Below the pieces are notes generated by a model. That model was not told where the DNA came from, did no database searches, and saw nothing but the letters and a program-made list of their open reading frames with translations. Below, piece by piece: positions 26,598 through 34,240 of a DNA stretch of 64,000 nucleotides. The first letter of the stretch is position 1. The number at the start of each line of letters is the position of its first letter. The DNA comes from Candidatus Collinsella stercoripullorum (GTDB taxonomy: Bacteria > Actinomycetota > Coriobacteriia > Coriobacteriales > Coriobacteriaceae). The position numbers and the translations under genes are program-made. The stretch is taken from contig DXAO01000044.1 in the NCBI GenBank assembly GCA_019117005.1, positions 1-64,000 of the forward strand, given 5' to 3'.

Positions 26598-27087
26598 CGA
26601 CGCCGGGTTGGACACGCTCATCGGCCCCGCCGAGATCGAGGTGGCCGTGCGCGCGACGCTCGCCGCGGAGGGGGTCGAGCGGCCCGTCGAGGTGTCGGTC
26701 TCGTTCGTCGACGCGCACGAGATGCAGGGGCTGAACCGCGCCTGGCGCGACATCGACGCGCCGACCGACGTGCTGTCCTTCGAGTGCGAGTCCCCCTTCG
26801 ACGCCGACGTCCCCGACGGCGAGCCGGTCGAGCTGGGGGATGTGATCCTCGCCCCCGAGGTCATCTCCGCGCAGGCGGGAGGGTTCGGGTGCACGCCCGC
26901 CGAGGAGTGCCGGCTCATGCTCGTCCACGGCATGCTCCACCTTCTGGGCCACGACCACATGGCGGACGACGAGGCCCGCGCCATGGAGGACCGCGAGCTC
27001 GAGATCCTGCGCGCGCTCGCCCAAGATCGCGGCGAGGACCCCGACGCCGTGCGCATCGGCCCCACGACCCGTCACATCGACGACTGA
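26578..27087 (+). CDS. ybeY: endoribonuclease YbeY
   Basis: Single-strand-specific metal-dependent endoribonuclease needed for 16S rRNA 3'-end maturation and rRNA quality control. The 169-residue product has the zinc motif HGMLHLLGHDH at about residues 117-127 (HxxxHxxxxxH) and the upstream RDIDAPTDVLSFECE segment. The start is chosen at GTG 26578, preceded by GGGGGAGGGGGG and overlapping phoH; GTG 26584 is a possible alternative. Longer in-frame starts within phoH lack support. dgkA follows after 12 bases. Confidence 0.93.
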   Translation: MAVLISNDAGLDTLIGPAEIEVAVRATLAAEGVERPVEVSVSFVDAHEMQGLNRAWRDIDAPTDVLSFECESPFDADVPDGEPVELGDVILAPEVISAQAGGFGCTPAEECRLMLVHGMLHLLGHDHMADDEARAMEDRELEILRALAQDRGEDPDAVRIGPTTRHIDD

Positions 27088-27099
27088 GCGAGGTGAGCC

Positions 27100-27480
27100 A
27101 TGATCCCCGGATCCGATAGGGACCACCCGTCCTTCCTGCGCTCGTTCGGCTACGCCATCGAGGGGTTCGTCACCGCGGTGCGCACCGAGCGCAACATCAA
27201 GGTCATGCTCGCCCTCGGCGCCTGCGCGGTCGCGGCGGGCATCGTCTTGCGCATCGACCTTTTGAGCTGGTGCCTGGTCGCCCTGTGCTGCGGCCTCGTC
27301 ATCTTCGCCGAGCTCGTGAACACCTCGATCGAGGCCGTCGTCGACCTCGCCACCGACGAGTTCCGCCCGCTCGCCAAGCGCGCGAAGGACATCGCCGCGG
27401 CGAGCGTCTACACCCTGTCAATAACCGCAGCGATCGTCGGGGTCATCGTGTTCGCCCGCGCGCTCGGTCTCATCGCATGA
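27100..27480 (+). CDS. dgkA: diacylglycerol/undecaprenol kinase
   Basis: Small trimeric integral membrane kinase. In Gram-positive bacteria this family mostly phosphorylates undecaprenol for cell-wall carrier recycling. The 126-residue product has three hydrophobic helices and the family motif FAELVNTSIEAVVDLATDEF followed by AKRAKDIAAASV. ATG 27100 follows GCGAGGTGAGCC. It sits between ybeY and era, as in Bacillus (dgkA-cdd-era). Its last codons overlap an upstream in-frame ATG of era, but era has a better start 18 bases later. Confidence 0.92.
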   Translation: MIPGSDRDHPSFLRSFGYAIEGFVTAVRTERNIKVMLALGACAVAAGIVLRIDLLSWCLVALCCGLVIFAELVNTSIEAVVDLATDEFRPLAKRAKDIAAASVYTLSITAAIVGVIVFARALGLIA

Positions 27481-27497
27481 CCTGCAAGGAGGAACCC

Positions 27498-28598
27498 ATG
27501 GAAGACCTCGAGAGCCCCGGTGCCGCCACCCCCGCGACGGATGCCGGCGCCGTCCGGGTCCCCGACCCCGACCGGGAGGACCCCGGCATCGACGCGATGG
27601 AGGAGCACGATCCCTTCGCCGGCATGACCGACGAGGAGATCGACGCCATGGCCGGCGAGGCCGGCGGCATCGGCGCCGAGCTCGGCCTTTTGGCCGACGA
27701 CACCCCCGATGGGTTCCGCAGCGGGTTCGTCGCGCTCGTGGGGCGCCCCAACGCCGGCAAGTCCACCCTGCTCAACGCCTGCATGGGGGAGAAGGTCGCC
27801 ATCACCTCGCCCGTCGCCCAGACCACCCGCCGCCGCATGCGCGCCGTGGTGAACCGCGAGGGCTACCAGCTCGTCTTCGTCGACACCCCGGGGATCCACA
27901 AGCCCAAGGACGGCCTCGGCAGCGAGCTCAACCGCAGCGCGCTCGCCGAGCTCTCCGACGTGGACGTGGTCGCCCTGCTCATCGATGCCTCCGCCCCCAT
28001 CGGGCGCGGCGACGCCTGGGTCGCCGAGCGCGTGCGCGCCTCGTCTGCGGTGAAGATCCTCGTCCTCACCAAGGCCGACCGGGTCGACCAGGCGCGCATG
28101 GTCGAGCAGCTCGAGGCGGCCCGCGCGCTCGTCGACTTCGACGACGAGATCGTGGTCTCGTCCACCGAGGGCTTCAACGTCGAGCCGTTCATCGAGCTCG
28201 TCTCGCGCTACCTCCCCGAGGGCCCGCGCTGGTTCCCGCGCGGCATGGACACCGACACCGACGATGCGACGCTCGTCGCCGAGTTCGTGCGCGAGAAGGT
28301 CCTGCTGCGCACGCGGGAGGAGGTCCCGCATTCGGTGGGCGTCCTGTGCGACTCCTTCGAGCGCTCGAGCCGACTCGTGCGCGTCCACGCGACCATCTTC
28401 GTGGAGCGCGAGGGGCAGAAGGGCATCCTGATCGGGAAGCGCGGCGAGATGGTCAAGCACATCGGCACCGACGCCCGCCACGACCTCGAGCGGCTGTTCG
28501 GCCGCAAGGTGTACCTGGAGCTCGCCGTGCGCGTGAGGCCCGGCTGGCGCGACGACCCCGTCGAGATCCGCCGCATGGGGTACGCGTTCGAGGAGTGA
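27498..28598 (+). CDS. era: GTPase Era with N-terminal extension
   Basis: Era binds 16S rRNA near its 3' end and checks 30S assembly. The 366-residue product has G1 LVGRPNAGKSTLLNA at about residue 80, G2 TTRRRMRAVV, G3 FVDTPGIHKPKDG, G4 LTKADRVD, and a C-terminal KH domain (GKRGEMVKHIGTDARHDLER). Typical Era is about 300 residues. Here roughly 70 acidic residues precede the G domain (rich in Asp, Glu, Pro and Gly). The start at ATG 27498 is supported by AAGGAGG; ATG 27477, overlapping the dgkA stop, would lengthen it by seven residues. recO follows after four bases. Confidence 0.94.
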   Translation: MEDLESPGAATPATDAGAVRVPDPDREDPGIDAMEEHDPFAGMTDEEIDAMAGEAGGIGAELGLLADDTPDGFRSGFVALVGRPNAGKSTLLNACMGEKVAITSPVAQTTRRRMRAVVNREGYQLVFVDTPGIHKPKDGLGSELNRSALAELSDVDVVALLIDASAPIGRGDAWVAERVRASSAVKILVLTKADRVDQARMVEQLEAARALVDFDDEIVVSSTEGFNVEPFIELVSRYLPEGPRWFPRGMDTDTDDATLVAEFVREKVLLRTREEVPHSVGVLCDSFERSSRLVRVHATIFVEREGQKGILIGKRGEMVKHIGTDARHDLERLFGRKVYLELAVRVRPGWRDDPVEIRRMGYAFEE

Positions 28599-28602
28599 TC
28601 CG

Positions 28603-29355
28603 GTGGCGGGCAGTCGCACCTACCGGGTCCGCGCCGTCGTCCTGGACAAGGTGAAGCTCAAGGAGACCGACCTGATCCTCACGCTGCTCTCGGAGGACGG
28701 GCGGCAGGTCCGCGCGGTCGCCAAGGGCGCGCGCAAGCCCGGCAGCCGTCTGGCCGCCCGGTGCGAGCTGTTCTGCACGGCCGACCTGCTGCTCGCCCGG
28801 GGGCGCAACCTCGATGTGGTGTCGCAGGCCGAGCTGCTGTCCGCGCCGCTGGGGGCGGGCGCGACCTACGAGCGGCTGTGCGCGGCGAGCAGCATCGCGG
28901 AGCTCGCCCGCTACTGCAGCTACGAGGACTCGGAGGACCCCTTCGTCTACGCTATCTGCGAGCGCGCCCTCGCCTGCGCGGGTGACGCCTCGGTCGACGA
29001 GGTCCACCTCGACCTCGTCGTGGCCGCCTTCGCCTTCAAGGTGCTCGCGCACCTGGGCTACCGCCCCGTGCTCGACTCCTGCGTGATGTGCGGCGACGGG
29101 GCCGTGAGCTCGTTTTCCGCGCAGGCGGGCGGCCTCATGTGCGCGAGCTGCGCCTCAGGCGTGCCGGGCGCCGAGCAGCTCGACGCAAACCAGGTGTCGT
29201 GGCTGCGCTCCCTGCTCGCCCTTCGCTTCGACGAGCTCGCCGCCGCGCCCGCGGACGGTCCCACCGCGGCCTTCCTGCTCGCCCTCGCCCATATCTGGGC
29301 GGCCACCCACCTCGACGCGCGCCTGCGTGCGCTCGAGTTCATGCTCGGCCGGTGA
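28603..29355 (+). CDS. recO: DNA repair protein RecO
   Basis: RecO works with RecR to load RecA on SSB-coated single-stranded DNA. The 250-residue product has the N-terminal OB fold (YRVRAVVLDKVKLKETDLIL, VRAVAKGARKPGSRLAARCE) and a helical domain with a four-cysteine zinc site (CVMCGDG at about residue 161 and CASC about 18 residues later). GTG 28603 lies four bases after era. era-recO is a conserved pair in Gram-positive genomes. It ends the long co-directional block that begins with the tandem dnaJ genes. Confidence 0.92.
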   Translation: MAGSRTYRVRAVVLDKVKLKETDLILTLLSEDGRQVRAVAKGARKPGSRLAARCELFCTADLLLARGRNLDVVSQAELLSAPLGAGATYERLCAASSIAELARYCSYEDSEDPFVYAICERALACAGDASVDEVHLDLVVAAFAFKVLAHLGYRPVLDSCVMCGDGAVSSFSAQAGGLMCASCASGVPGAEQLDANQVSWLRSLLALRFDELAAAPADGPTAAFLLALAHIWAATHLDARLRALEFMLGR

Positions 29356-29500
29356 CGCGGCGGGGCATCGGGCGGCCGCGCCGCCGGCGGGGCGACCCGC
29401 CGCGGGGTCCGCGACCTTCCCGGGTTCTCCATGATTGCCCCACGAGCGCGCCGTCTACGCGGCGATACGGCCCGTCCGGGGATTGGCCGGTTCAGAAAAA

Positions 29501-29539
29501 CCCTCTCCTGTAATAAAAATTTATCAGGCTATAAGAGGG
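29501..29539 (+). promoter_or_regulatory. RBS-masking hairpin ahead of the hydrogenase operon
   Basis: In an AT-rich segment, CCCTCT (29501-29506) pairs with AGAGGG (29534-29539), CCTG (29507-29510) with CAGG (29525-29528), and ATAAA (29513-29517) with TTTAT (29520-29524). The 3' arm contains the ribosome-binding site of the next gene (GAGGGGAG, start at 29548). The structure could therefore control translation, or act as an operator if used as DNA. A ligand or protein is not known. Confidence 0.6.
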
Positions 29540-29547
29540 GAGATTCT

Positions 29548-31377
29548 ATGGCACGACTTCATGTCATGGAGCGCAGCCATGCGCAGGCCGTGATGGACGA
29601 CCTGCACGACGCGCTCGGCCGGCGCCTCGCGGCTCGCTCGCTCGCGCCGTGTCCGGTGGAGTTCACGGCGGCGCTCGTCAACCTGTGCGCCACCCAGAGC
29701 TGCGGCAAGTGCACGCCCTGCCGCGTGGGGCTCAGGGCGCTTTCGGACCTGCTCGAGGACGTGCTCGCCAACCGAGCGACGATGGAGACGATCGATCTGA
29801 TCGAGAAGACCGCGAACACGATCTACCTGTCGAGCGACTGCGCGATCGGGTATGAGGCCGGTTCGATGGCGCTCATGGCCGTGCGCGGGTTCCGCGACGA
29901 CTTCGAGCACCACGTGCGCGAGCATGCCTGCGGGTTCGCGGAGAACGAGCGCGTCCCGTGCGTCGCCGGCTGCCCGGCCAACGTCGACATCCCCGGGTAC
30001 ATCTCGCTCGTCGAGGCCGGCCGCTACACCGATGCGGTCAGGCTCATCCGCAAGGACAACCCGCTGCCCATCGTCTGCGGGCGCGTATGCGAGCACCCCT
30101 GCGAGATGCACTGCCGCCGCGGCATCGTCGACGACCCGTTGAACATCCTGGCGCTCAAGCGCTACGCGACCGACCATATGGAGCACGATTACCGTCCCGT
30201 CATGGCGGAGCCGGCCGGCAGGCGCGTCGCCGTCATCGGCGGCGGCCCCGCCGGCATCAGCTGCGCGTACTATCTCGCGCTCATGGGCCATACGGTCACG
30301 ATCTTCGAGCAGCGCAAGCACTTGGGCGGCATGCTGCGCTACGGCATCCCGAGCTACCGCCTGCCGCGCGAGGACCTCGACCAGGAGATCCAGTGGATCC
30401 TGGACTGCGGCATCGAGGTTGAGCTCGAGCACGCGGTGGACGGCGCCGAGCTCGAGCGGATGCGCGCGGACTTCAATGCGGTCTACCTCGCCATCGGCGC
30501 GCACAACGACAAGAAGCTCGGCCTTCCCGGTGAGGATGCCGAGGGCGTCGTCTCCGCGGTCCAGATGCTGCGCGCCATCGGCGACGGCGAGATGCCCGAC
30601 TTCTCGGGCGAGCGCGTCGTGGTCATCGGCGGCGGCAACGTCGCGATGGACGTCGCCCGCTCGAGCGTCCGCCTGGGAGCCGAGAAGGTCATCATCGCGT
30701 ACCGCCGCCGCATCTGCGACATGACGGCGCAGGATGCCGAGATCGCCGGGGCCGAGGCCGAGGGGTGCCAGATCATGGAGCTCAACGCCCCCGTGCGCAT
30801 CGAGACGACCGACGACGGCCGGGTCGCCGGCGTGGTCGTCCAGCCGCAGATCATCGGCGCGCCCCGCCGCGGGCGCCCCGCGCCCCGTGCCGCCGCCGCT
30901 CCCGAGCAGCTCATCGCCTGCGACCGCGTGATCGTGGCCATCGGCCAGGACATCGATTCCGCCCCGTTCGAGGCCATGGGCGTGCCGTGCTCGTGGGGCC
31001 GCATCGTGACCGATTCCGACGGCGCCGTGCCCGGTTTCGAGGGGCTGTACTCGGGCGGCGATTGCCAGACCGGTCCCGCGACCGTCATCCGCGCCATCAA
31101 CGCCGGTAAGGTCGCGGCCGCCAACATCGACCGTCACCTCGGGTTCGACCACAACATCGAGCTCGACGTCGAGCTGCCGCCCGTCCAGTTCAAGGGCAAG
31201 CGCCTGTGCGGCCGCTGCGAGCTCAAGGAGCGCGACGCCGCCGAGCGCATCGGCGACTTCGAGATGGCCGAGATCGGTCTCACCGAGGAGGAGGCGCACC
31301 AGGAGGCCTCGCGCTGCCTGCGCTGCGACCACTTCGGCTTCGGCGCGTTCCGTGGGGGGAGGAATTTCCAGTGGTAA
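29548..31377 (+). CDS. hydrogenase-linked NuoF/GltD-type flavoprotein
   Basis: A 609-residue electron-transfer fusion. Residues 40-130 resemble the C-terminal iron-sulfur region of NuoF/HydB (SCGKCTPCRVG at 51-61, then Cys98). Residues 133-200 are the GltD-type double cluster domain (CVAGCPANVDIPGYI; CGRVCEHPCEMHCRR). An FAD Rossmann fold follows (RRVAVIGGGPAGISCAYYLA), then an NADPH site (ERVVVIGGGNVAMDVARSSV) and a C-terminal CGRC...CLRCD cysteine pair. The FMN-binding part of NuoF is missing. The next gene, overlapping by seven bases, is an [FeFe] hydrogenase, so this subunit probably exchanges electrons between NAD(P)H and the hydrogenase. ATG 29548 follows GAGGGGAG; longer in-frame starts lie in noncoding DNA. 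Confidence 0.88.
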   Translation: MARLHVMERSHAQAVMDDLHDALGRRLAARSLAPCPVEFTAALVNLCATQSCGKCTPCRVGLRALSDLLEDVLANRATMETIDLIEKTANTIYLSSDCAIGYEAGSMALMAVRGFRDDFEHHVREHACGFAENERVPCVAGCPANVDIPGYISLVEAGRYTDAVRLIRKDNPLPIVCGRVCEHPCEMHCRRGIVDDPLNILALKRYATDHMEHDYRPVMAEPAGRRVAVIGGGPAGISCAYYLALMGHTVTIFEQRKHLGGMLRYGIPSYRLPREDLDQEIQWILDCGIEVELEHAVDGAELERMRADFNAVYLAIGAHNDKKLGLPGEDAEGVVSAVQMLRAIGDGEMPDFSGERVVVIGGGNVAMDVARSSVRLGAEKVIIAYRRRICDMTAQDAEIAGAEAEGCQIMELNAPVRIETTDDGRVAGVVVQPQIIGAPRRGRPAPRAAAAPEQLIACDRVIVAIGQDIDSAPFEAMGVPCSWGRIVTDSDGAVPGFEGLYSGGDCQTGPATVIRAINAGKVAAANIDRHLGFDHNIELDVELPPVQFKGKRLCGRCELKERDAAERIGDFEMAEIGLTEEEAHQEASRCLRCDHFGFGAFRGGRNFQW

Positions 31378-33113
31378 AGCTGATCATCGACGACCGCGAG
31401 GTCGAGGTGCCCGAGCACACGACGATCCTGGACGCGGCGGCGAGCGCGGGCATCGAGATCCCGACGCTGTGCTACCTGCGCGACCTCAACGAGGTCGGGG
31501 CGTGCCGCGTGTGCGTGGTCGAGGTCGAGGGCATCGACCAGCTCGTGGCCGCATGCAACAACTACGTGCTCGACGGCATGGTCGTGCGCACGAACAGCCG
31601 CAAGGCGCGCATCGCGCGCAAGGCGAACGTCGAGTTTTTGCTCTCGCAGCATGATTCCGAGTGCACGAGCTGCGCCCGTTCGGGCAACTGCTCGCTGCAG
31701 AGTCTGGCGAACGACCTGGGGATCACCGACCTGCCGTATCCCAAGCATCTCGAGGGGTTCCGCTCCGACCCCGCCTTCCCGCTCATCCGCAACAACGACA
31801 AGTGCATCAAGTGCCTGCGCTGCATCCAGATCTGCGAGAAGGTCCAGGCGACGGGCGTGTGGGACCTCACGAGCCGCGCGAGCCACGCGTCGGTGAACGC
31901 GGCGGGCGGCAAGGAGCTCTCGCAGACCGACTGCGCCCTGTGCGGTCAGTGCATCACGCATTGCCCGACCGGAGCCCTGCGCGCCCGCGACGACACGGAG
32001 CGCGTGTTCGACGCCCTGGAGGATCCGGAGAAGATCTGCCTCGTGCAGATCGCCCCGGCGGTCCGCACCTCGTGGGGCGAGTCCCTCGGCCTCACCCATG
32101 AGCAGGCGACCGTCGAGCGCCTGGCGAGCGCGCTGCGCGCCATGGGCTTCGATTACGTGTTCGACACGAACTTCTCAGCGGACCTCACCATCATGGAAGA
32201 GGGCTCCGAGCTGCTCGAGCGCATCAAGAAGGCGAGCGAGCCGGGCGGGGAGGATATCAAGTTCCCGATGTTCACCTCGTGCTGCCCCGGATGGATCCGC
32301 TACGTCAAGTCGCACTATCCGGAGCTGCTCGACCAGGTCTCGACGTCCAAGTCCCCGCAGCAGATGTTCGGCGCGGTCGCCAAGACCTACTATGCCCATG
32401 CGCTGGGCGTGGACCCCTCGAAGATCTTCAGCGTGTCCATCATGCCGTGCGTCGCCAAGAAGGCCGAGGCCGCGCTGCCGACCATGGTGGGCGAGACCGG
32501 CGACCCCGACGTCGACGTGGTGCTCACGGTGCGCGAGGTCGACCGCATGATCCGCGCGTCGCACATCGACGCGGGCGCCCTGCCCGAGCAGGAGCTCGAC
32601 CAGCCGCTCGGCGTCGGCACGGGCGCGGCGGTCATCTTCGGTGCGACCGGCGGCGTCATGGATGCGGCCCTGCGCTCCGCCTACTTCCTCGCGACGGGCG
32701 AGAATCCCGACCCCGACGCCTTCTCCGGCGTGCGCGGCCTCGACGGCTGGAAGGAGAAGACCTTCGATCTGGCCGGCACCCCGCTGCGCGTGGCCGTGGC
32801 CCACGGGCTGGGCAACGCCCGCAAGCTTATCGAGGCGCTTCGGGCCGGCGAGGTCTCCTACGACTTCGTCGAGATCATGGCGTGCCCCGGCGGGTGCGTG
32901 GGTGGCGGCGGCCAGCCCATCCACGACGGCTGCGAGCTCGCCGGCGAGCGCGGCGACGTGCTGTGGGGCCTCGACGCGCAGGCGCCCATCAGGTTCTCCC
33001 ACGAGAACCCGAGCGTGAAGCTCGTCTACGATGACTTCCTCGGCCATCCGCTCTCCGAGCGCGCCGAGGAGCTTCTCCATACCGACCATACCGCCTGGTC
33101 GATGGGAAAATAG
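31371..33113 (+). CDS. [FeFe] hydrogenase catalytic subunit
   Basis: Catalyses reversible H2 formation. The 580-residue product carries an N-terminal [2Fe-2S] domain (Cys34, 45, 48, 62), a His/Cys-ligated NuoG-type cluster (His94, Cys98, 101, 107), two [4Fe-4S] clusters (Cys145-155 and Cys188-198), and the H-cluster domain with all three signatures: TSCCPGW (302-308), MPCVAKKAE (from 359) and EIMACPGGCVGGGGQP (501-516). The short C-terminus ends ...WSMGK. Start is GTG 31371, after GGGGGAGGAA, overlapping the upstream flavoprotein gene. Linkage to a GltD-like partner matches the glutamate-synthase-linked group A2 of the published hydrogenase classification. The maturases HydE, HydF and HydG are not in the window. 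The last two codons and the stop lie inside a REP repeat. Confidence 0.95.
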   Translation: MVKLIIDDREVEVPEHTTILDAAASAGIEIPTLCYLRDLNEVGACRVCVVEVEGIDQLVAACNNYVLDGMVVRTNSRKARIARKANVEFLLSQHDSECTSCARSGNCSLQSLANDLGITDLPYPKHLEGFRSDPAFPLIRNNDKCIKCLRCIQICEKVQATGVWDLTSRASHASVNAAGGKELSQTDCALCGQCITHCPTGALRARDDTERVFDALEDPEKICLVQIAPAVRTSWGESLGLTHEQATVERLASALRAMGFDYVFDTNFSADLTIMEEGSELLERIKKASEPGGEDIKFPMFTSCCPGWIRYVKSHYPELLDQVSTSKSPQQMFGAVAKTYYAHALGVDPSKIFSVSIMPCVAKKAEAALPTMVGETGDPDVDVVLTVREVDRMIRASHIDAGALPEQELDQPLGVGTGAAVIFGATGGVMDAALRSAYFLATGENPDPDAFSGVRGLDGWKEKTFDLAGTPLRVAVAHGLGNARKLIEALRAGEVSYDFVEIMACPGGCVGGGGQPIHDGCELAGERGDVLWGLDAQAPIRFSHENPSVKLVYDDFLGHPLSERAEELLHTDHTAWSMGK

Positions 33114-33132
33114 GGACAGGCACTTTTTTCCC
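33104..33132 (+). repeat. REP copy A (overlaps the hydrogenase stop codon)
   Basis: A 29-base unit made of GGGAAAATA, core GGGACAGGCAC and TTTTTTCCC; the ends are inverted repeats of each other. The hydrogenase gene reads into it, and the TAG at 33111-33113 within the repeat is its stop codon. Confidence 0.9.
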
Positions 33133-33137
33133 ACGTA

Positions 33138-33167
33138 CCGCGGCCGGGGCGATCGTCCCGGCCGCGG
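33138..33167. repeat. 11-bp GC hairpin between REP copies
   Basis: CCGCGGCCGGG (33138-33148) and CCCGGCCGCGG (33157-33167) form a perfect stem around an eight-base loop, between the two left REP copies. It can act as a transcript-end structure for the hydrogenase operon, although no T-run follows directly. Confidence 0.8.
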
Positions 33168-33177
33168 CCTGTTTGGC

Positions 33178-33206
33178 GGGAAAATAGTGACAGGCACTTT
33201 TTTCCC
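33178..33206 (+). repeat. REP copy B
   Basis: The same 29-base unit as copy A with one core change (TAGTGACAGGCAC instead of TAGGGACAGGCAC). It lies in the same orientation as copy A, 74 bases downstream. Confidence 0.9.
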
Positions 33207-33344
33207 GCTGCATACGGTATGGCACATCCGCAGGGCGGGCATAAGAATCCAACCCTCTTCCGTGCACGCCTGGAATCCCAGGTCGGCTTCGTGCGGCGAT
33301 CCGACCTCATGGGAGTTGTGAGCCGAAGGGAAGGGGGAGTCGCC

Positions 33345-34103
33345 ATGAGGACCGCGCGGAAGCGCTCCGAGACCGGGTACTACCATGTGGTGAACCGCGG
33401 CAACAACAGGCAGGCGATCTTCGGGGACGATGCCGACCGGTTGAAGTTCCTGGATCTCCTCGATCGCGGCAGGCGGGAATTCGGTTTGCGCATCATCGCA
33501 TGGTGCCTGATGGGCAATCACGTGCACCTGCTGCTCGATGATGCCGAAGGCCGACTGAGCGCGTTCATGCACAAGGTTCTCGGCGGGTATGCCTTCTACC
33601 TGAACGCCCGCCGCGGGCGCGGCGGCCATCTTTTCCAGGGGAGGTTCTTCAGCGACCCCATCGAATCCGACGAGCGCCTGCTGGAGTGCGTCCGCTACAT
33701 CCTCAACAACCCCGCCTACGCAGGCATCTGCCCGGCCGGCGCGTATCGGTGGAGCTCTTACGCCGAGTACGCGGGGGAGCGGGAGTCCTCTCTCACGGAT
33801 ACGTCGACCGTGCTCGATCTGCTCGGGAGCACGGAGCTGCTCACCCGCTTCATAGCCGATCGCGACCGGTGCATCTATGCATTCGAGGGCGGCAGGTACC
33901 TGCCGGACGATGAGGCCCGGCGTCTGGCGGTCGCCGTTTCGGAGCGCTTCGGCACGACCTTGGACGAGGTGCACGCGTTGCGCCTGCCCGCACGAGGCGA
34001 AGTGATACGGGCCTTGAGCGCCGGGGGCCTGAGCTATAAGCAGATCGGGCGCCTGTGCGGCATCAGCTCCTCCGCGGTCGGCAGGGCCGTGGCGGGAAAA
34101 TAG
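33345..34103 (+). CDS. REP-associated tyrosine transposase (RAYT)
   Basis: A 252-residue HUH/Y1 transposase of the IS200/TnpA-REP type, which nicks and rejoins single-stranded DNA at REP hairpins. The N-terminus has the family pattern TGYYHVVNRGNNRQAIF; the metal-binding HUH motif is GNHVHLLL; the tyrosine-containing helix is KVLGGYAFYLN, followed by GHLFQGRFFSDPIESDERLL and ECVRYILNNPAYAGI. Residues from about 190 form an extra C-terminal helix-turn-helix region (GEVIRALSAGGLSYKQIGRL...). ATG 33345 follows AAGGGGGAG; an upstream in-frame ATG (33219) has no RBS. The last codons (Gly-Lys-stop) are supplied by REP copy C. All key residues look intact, so it may be active. Confidence 0.93.
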   Translation: MRTARKRSETGYYHVVNRGNNRQAIFGDDADRLKFLDLLDRGRREFGLRIIAWCLMGNHVHLLLDDAEGRLSAFMHKVLGGYAFYLNARRGRGGHLFQGRFFSDPIESDERLLECVRYILNNPAYAGICPAGAYRWSSYAEYAGERESSLTDTSTVLDLLGSTELLTRFIADRDRCIYAFEGGRYLPDDEARRLAVAVSERFGTTLDEVHALRLPARGEVIRALSAGGLSYKQIGRLCGISSSAVGRAVAGK

Positions 34104-34146
34104 TGCCCGTCCCTGGCGGGAAAATAGTGCCTGTCCCTTTTTTCCC
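34094..34146 (-). repeat. REP copies C (partial) and D, inverted core
   Basis: Copy C (34094-34113: GGGAAAATAG then TGCCCGTCCC) lacks the TTTTTTCCC end and contains the stop codon of the transposase gene (34101-34103). Copy D (34118-34146) is complete, with core GTGCCTGTCCC between GGGAAAATA and TTTTTTCCC. The core is inverted relative to copies A and B. Confidence 0.88.
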
Positions 34147-34162
34147 AATGCATTTCATAGGT

Positions 34163-34217
34163 TTGATCCCATGCAAGGCGTGCTAGAGTGGATAGAGCGT
34201 CCCTGGTGGGCGCTTTT
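34163..34217 (+). promoter_or_regulatory. candidate promoter and leader stem of the purine permease
   Basis: TTGATC (34163-34168) and TAGAGT (34184-34189) are 15 bases apart, a short spacing. A stem AGCGTCCC/GGGCGCT (34196-34214) followed by TTTT lies between this and the ribosome-binding site, which could be a weak leader terminator. I could not match a purine riboswitch core here. Confidence 0.35.
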
Positions 34218-34240
34218 GCTGTTTCGAGGGAGAGGAAAGC

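Larger units (their letters stand above)
33104..34146. mobile_element. REP-associated tyrosine transposase unit
   Basis: A 1043-base unit bounded by REP repeats: two on the left (33104-33132, 33178-33206) with core GGGACAGGCAC or GTGACAGGCAC, and two on the right (34094-34113 partial, 34118-34146) with the core inverted, GTGCCTGTCCC. Between them is a Y1/HUH transposase gene. Left and right repeats are thus in opposite orientation, as in BIME-type arrangements around RAYT genes. Similar repeats recur at 3975-4042. No target-site duplication is expected for this class. Confidence 0.85.

Noticed and set aside
34146-34240. Purine riboswitch ahead of the AzgA-like permease
   Set aside because: The gap is short and I could not find the conserved purine aptamer core; only a weak stem followed by T residues is visible.
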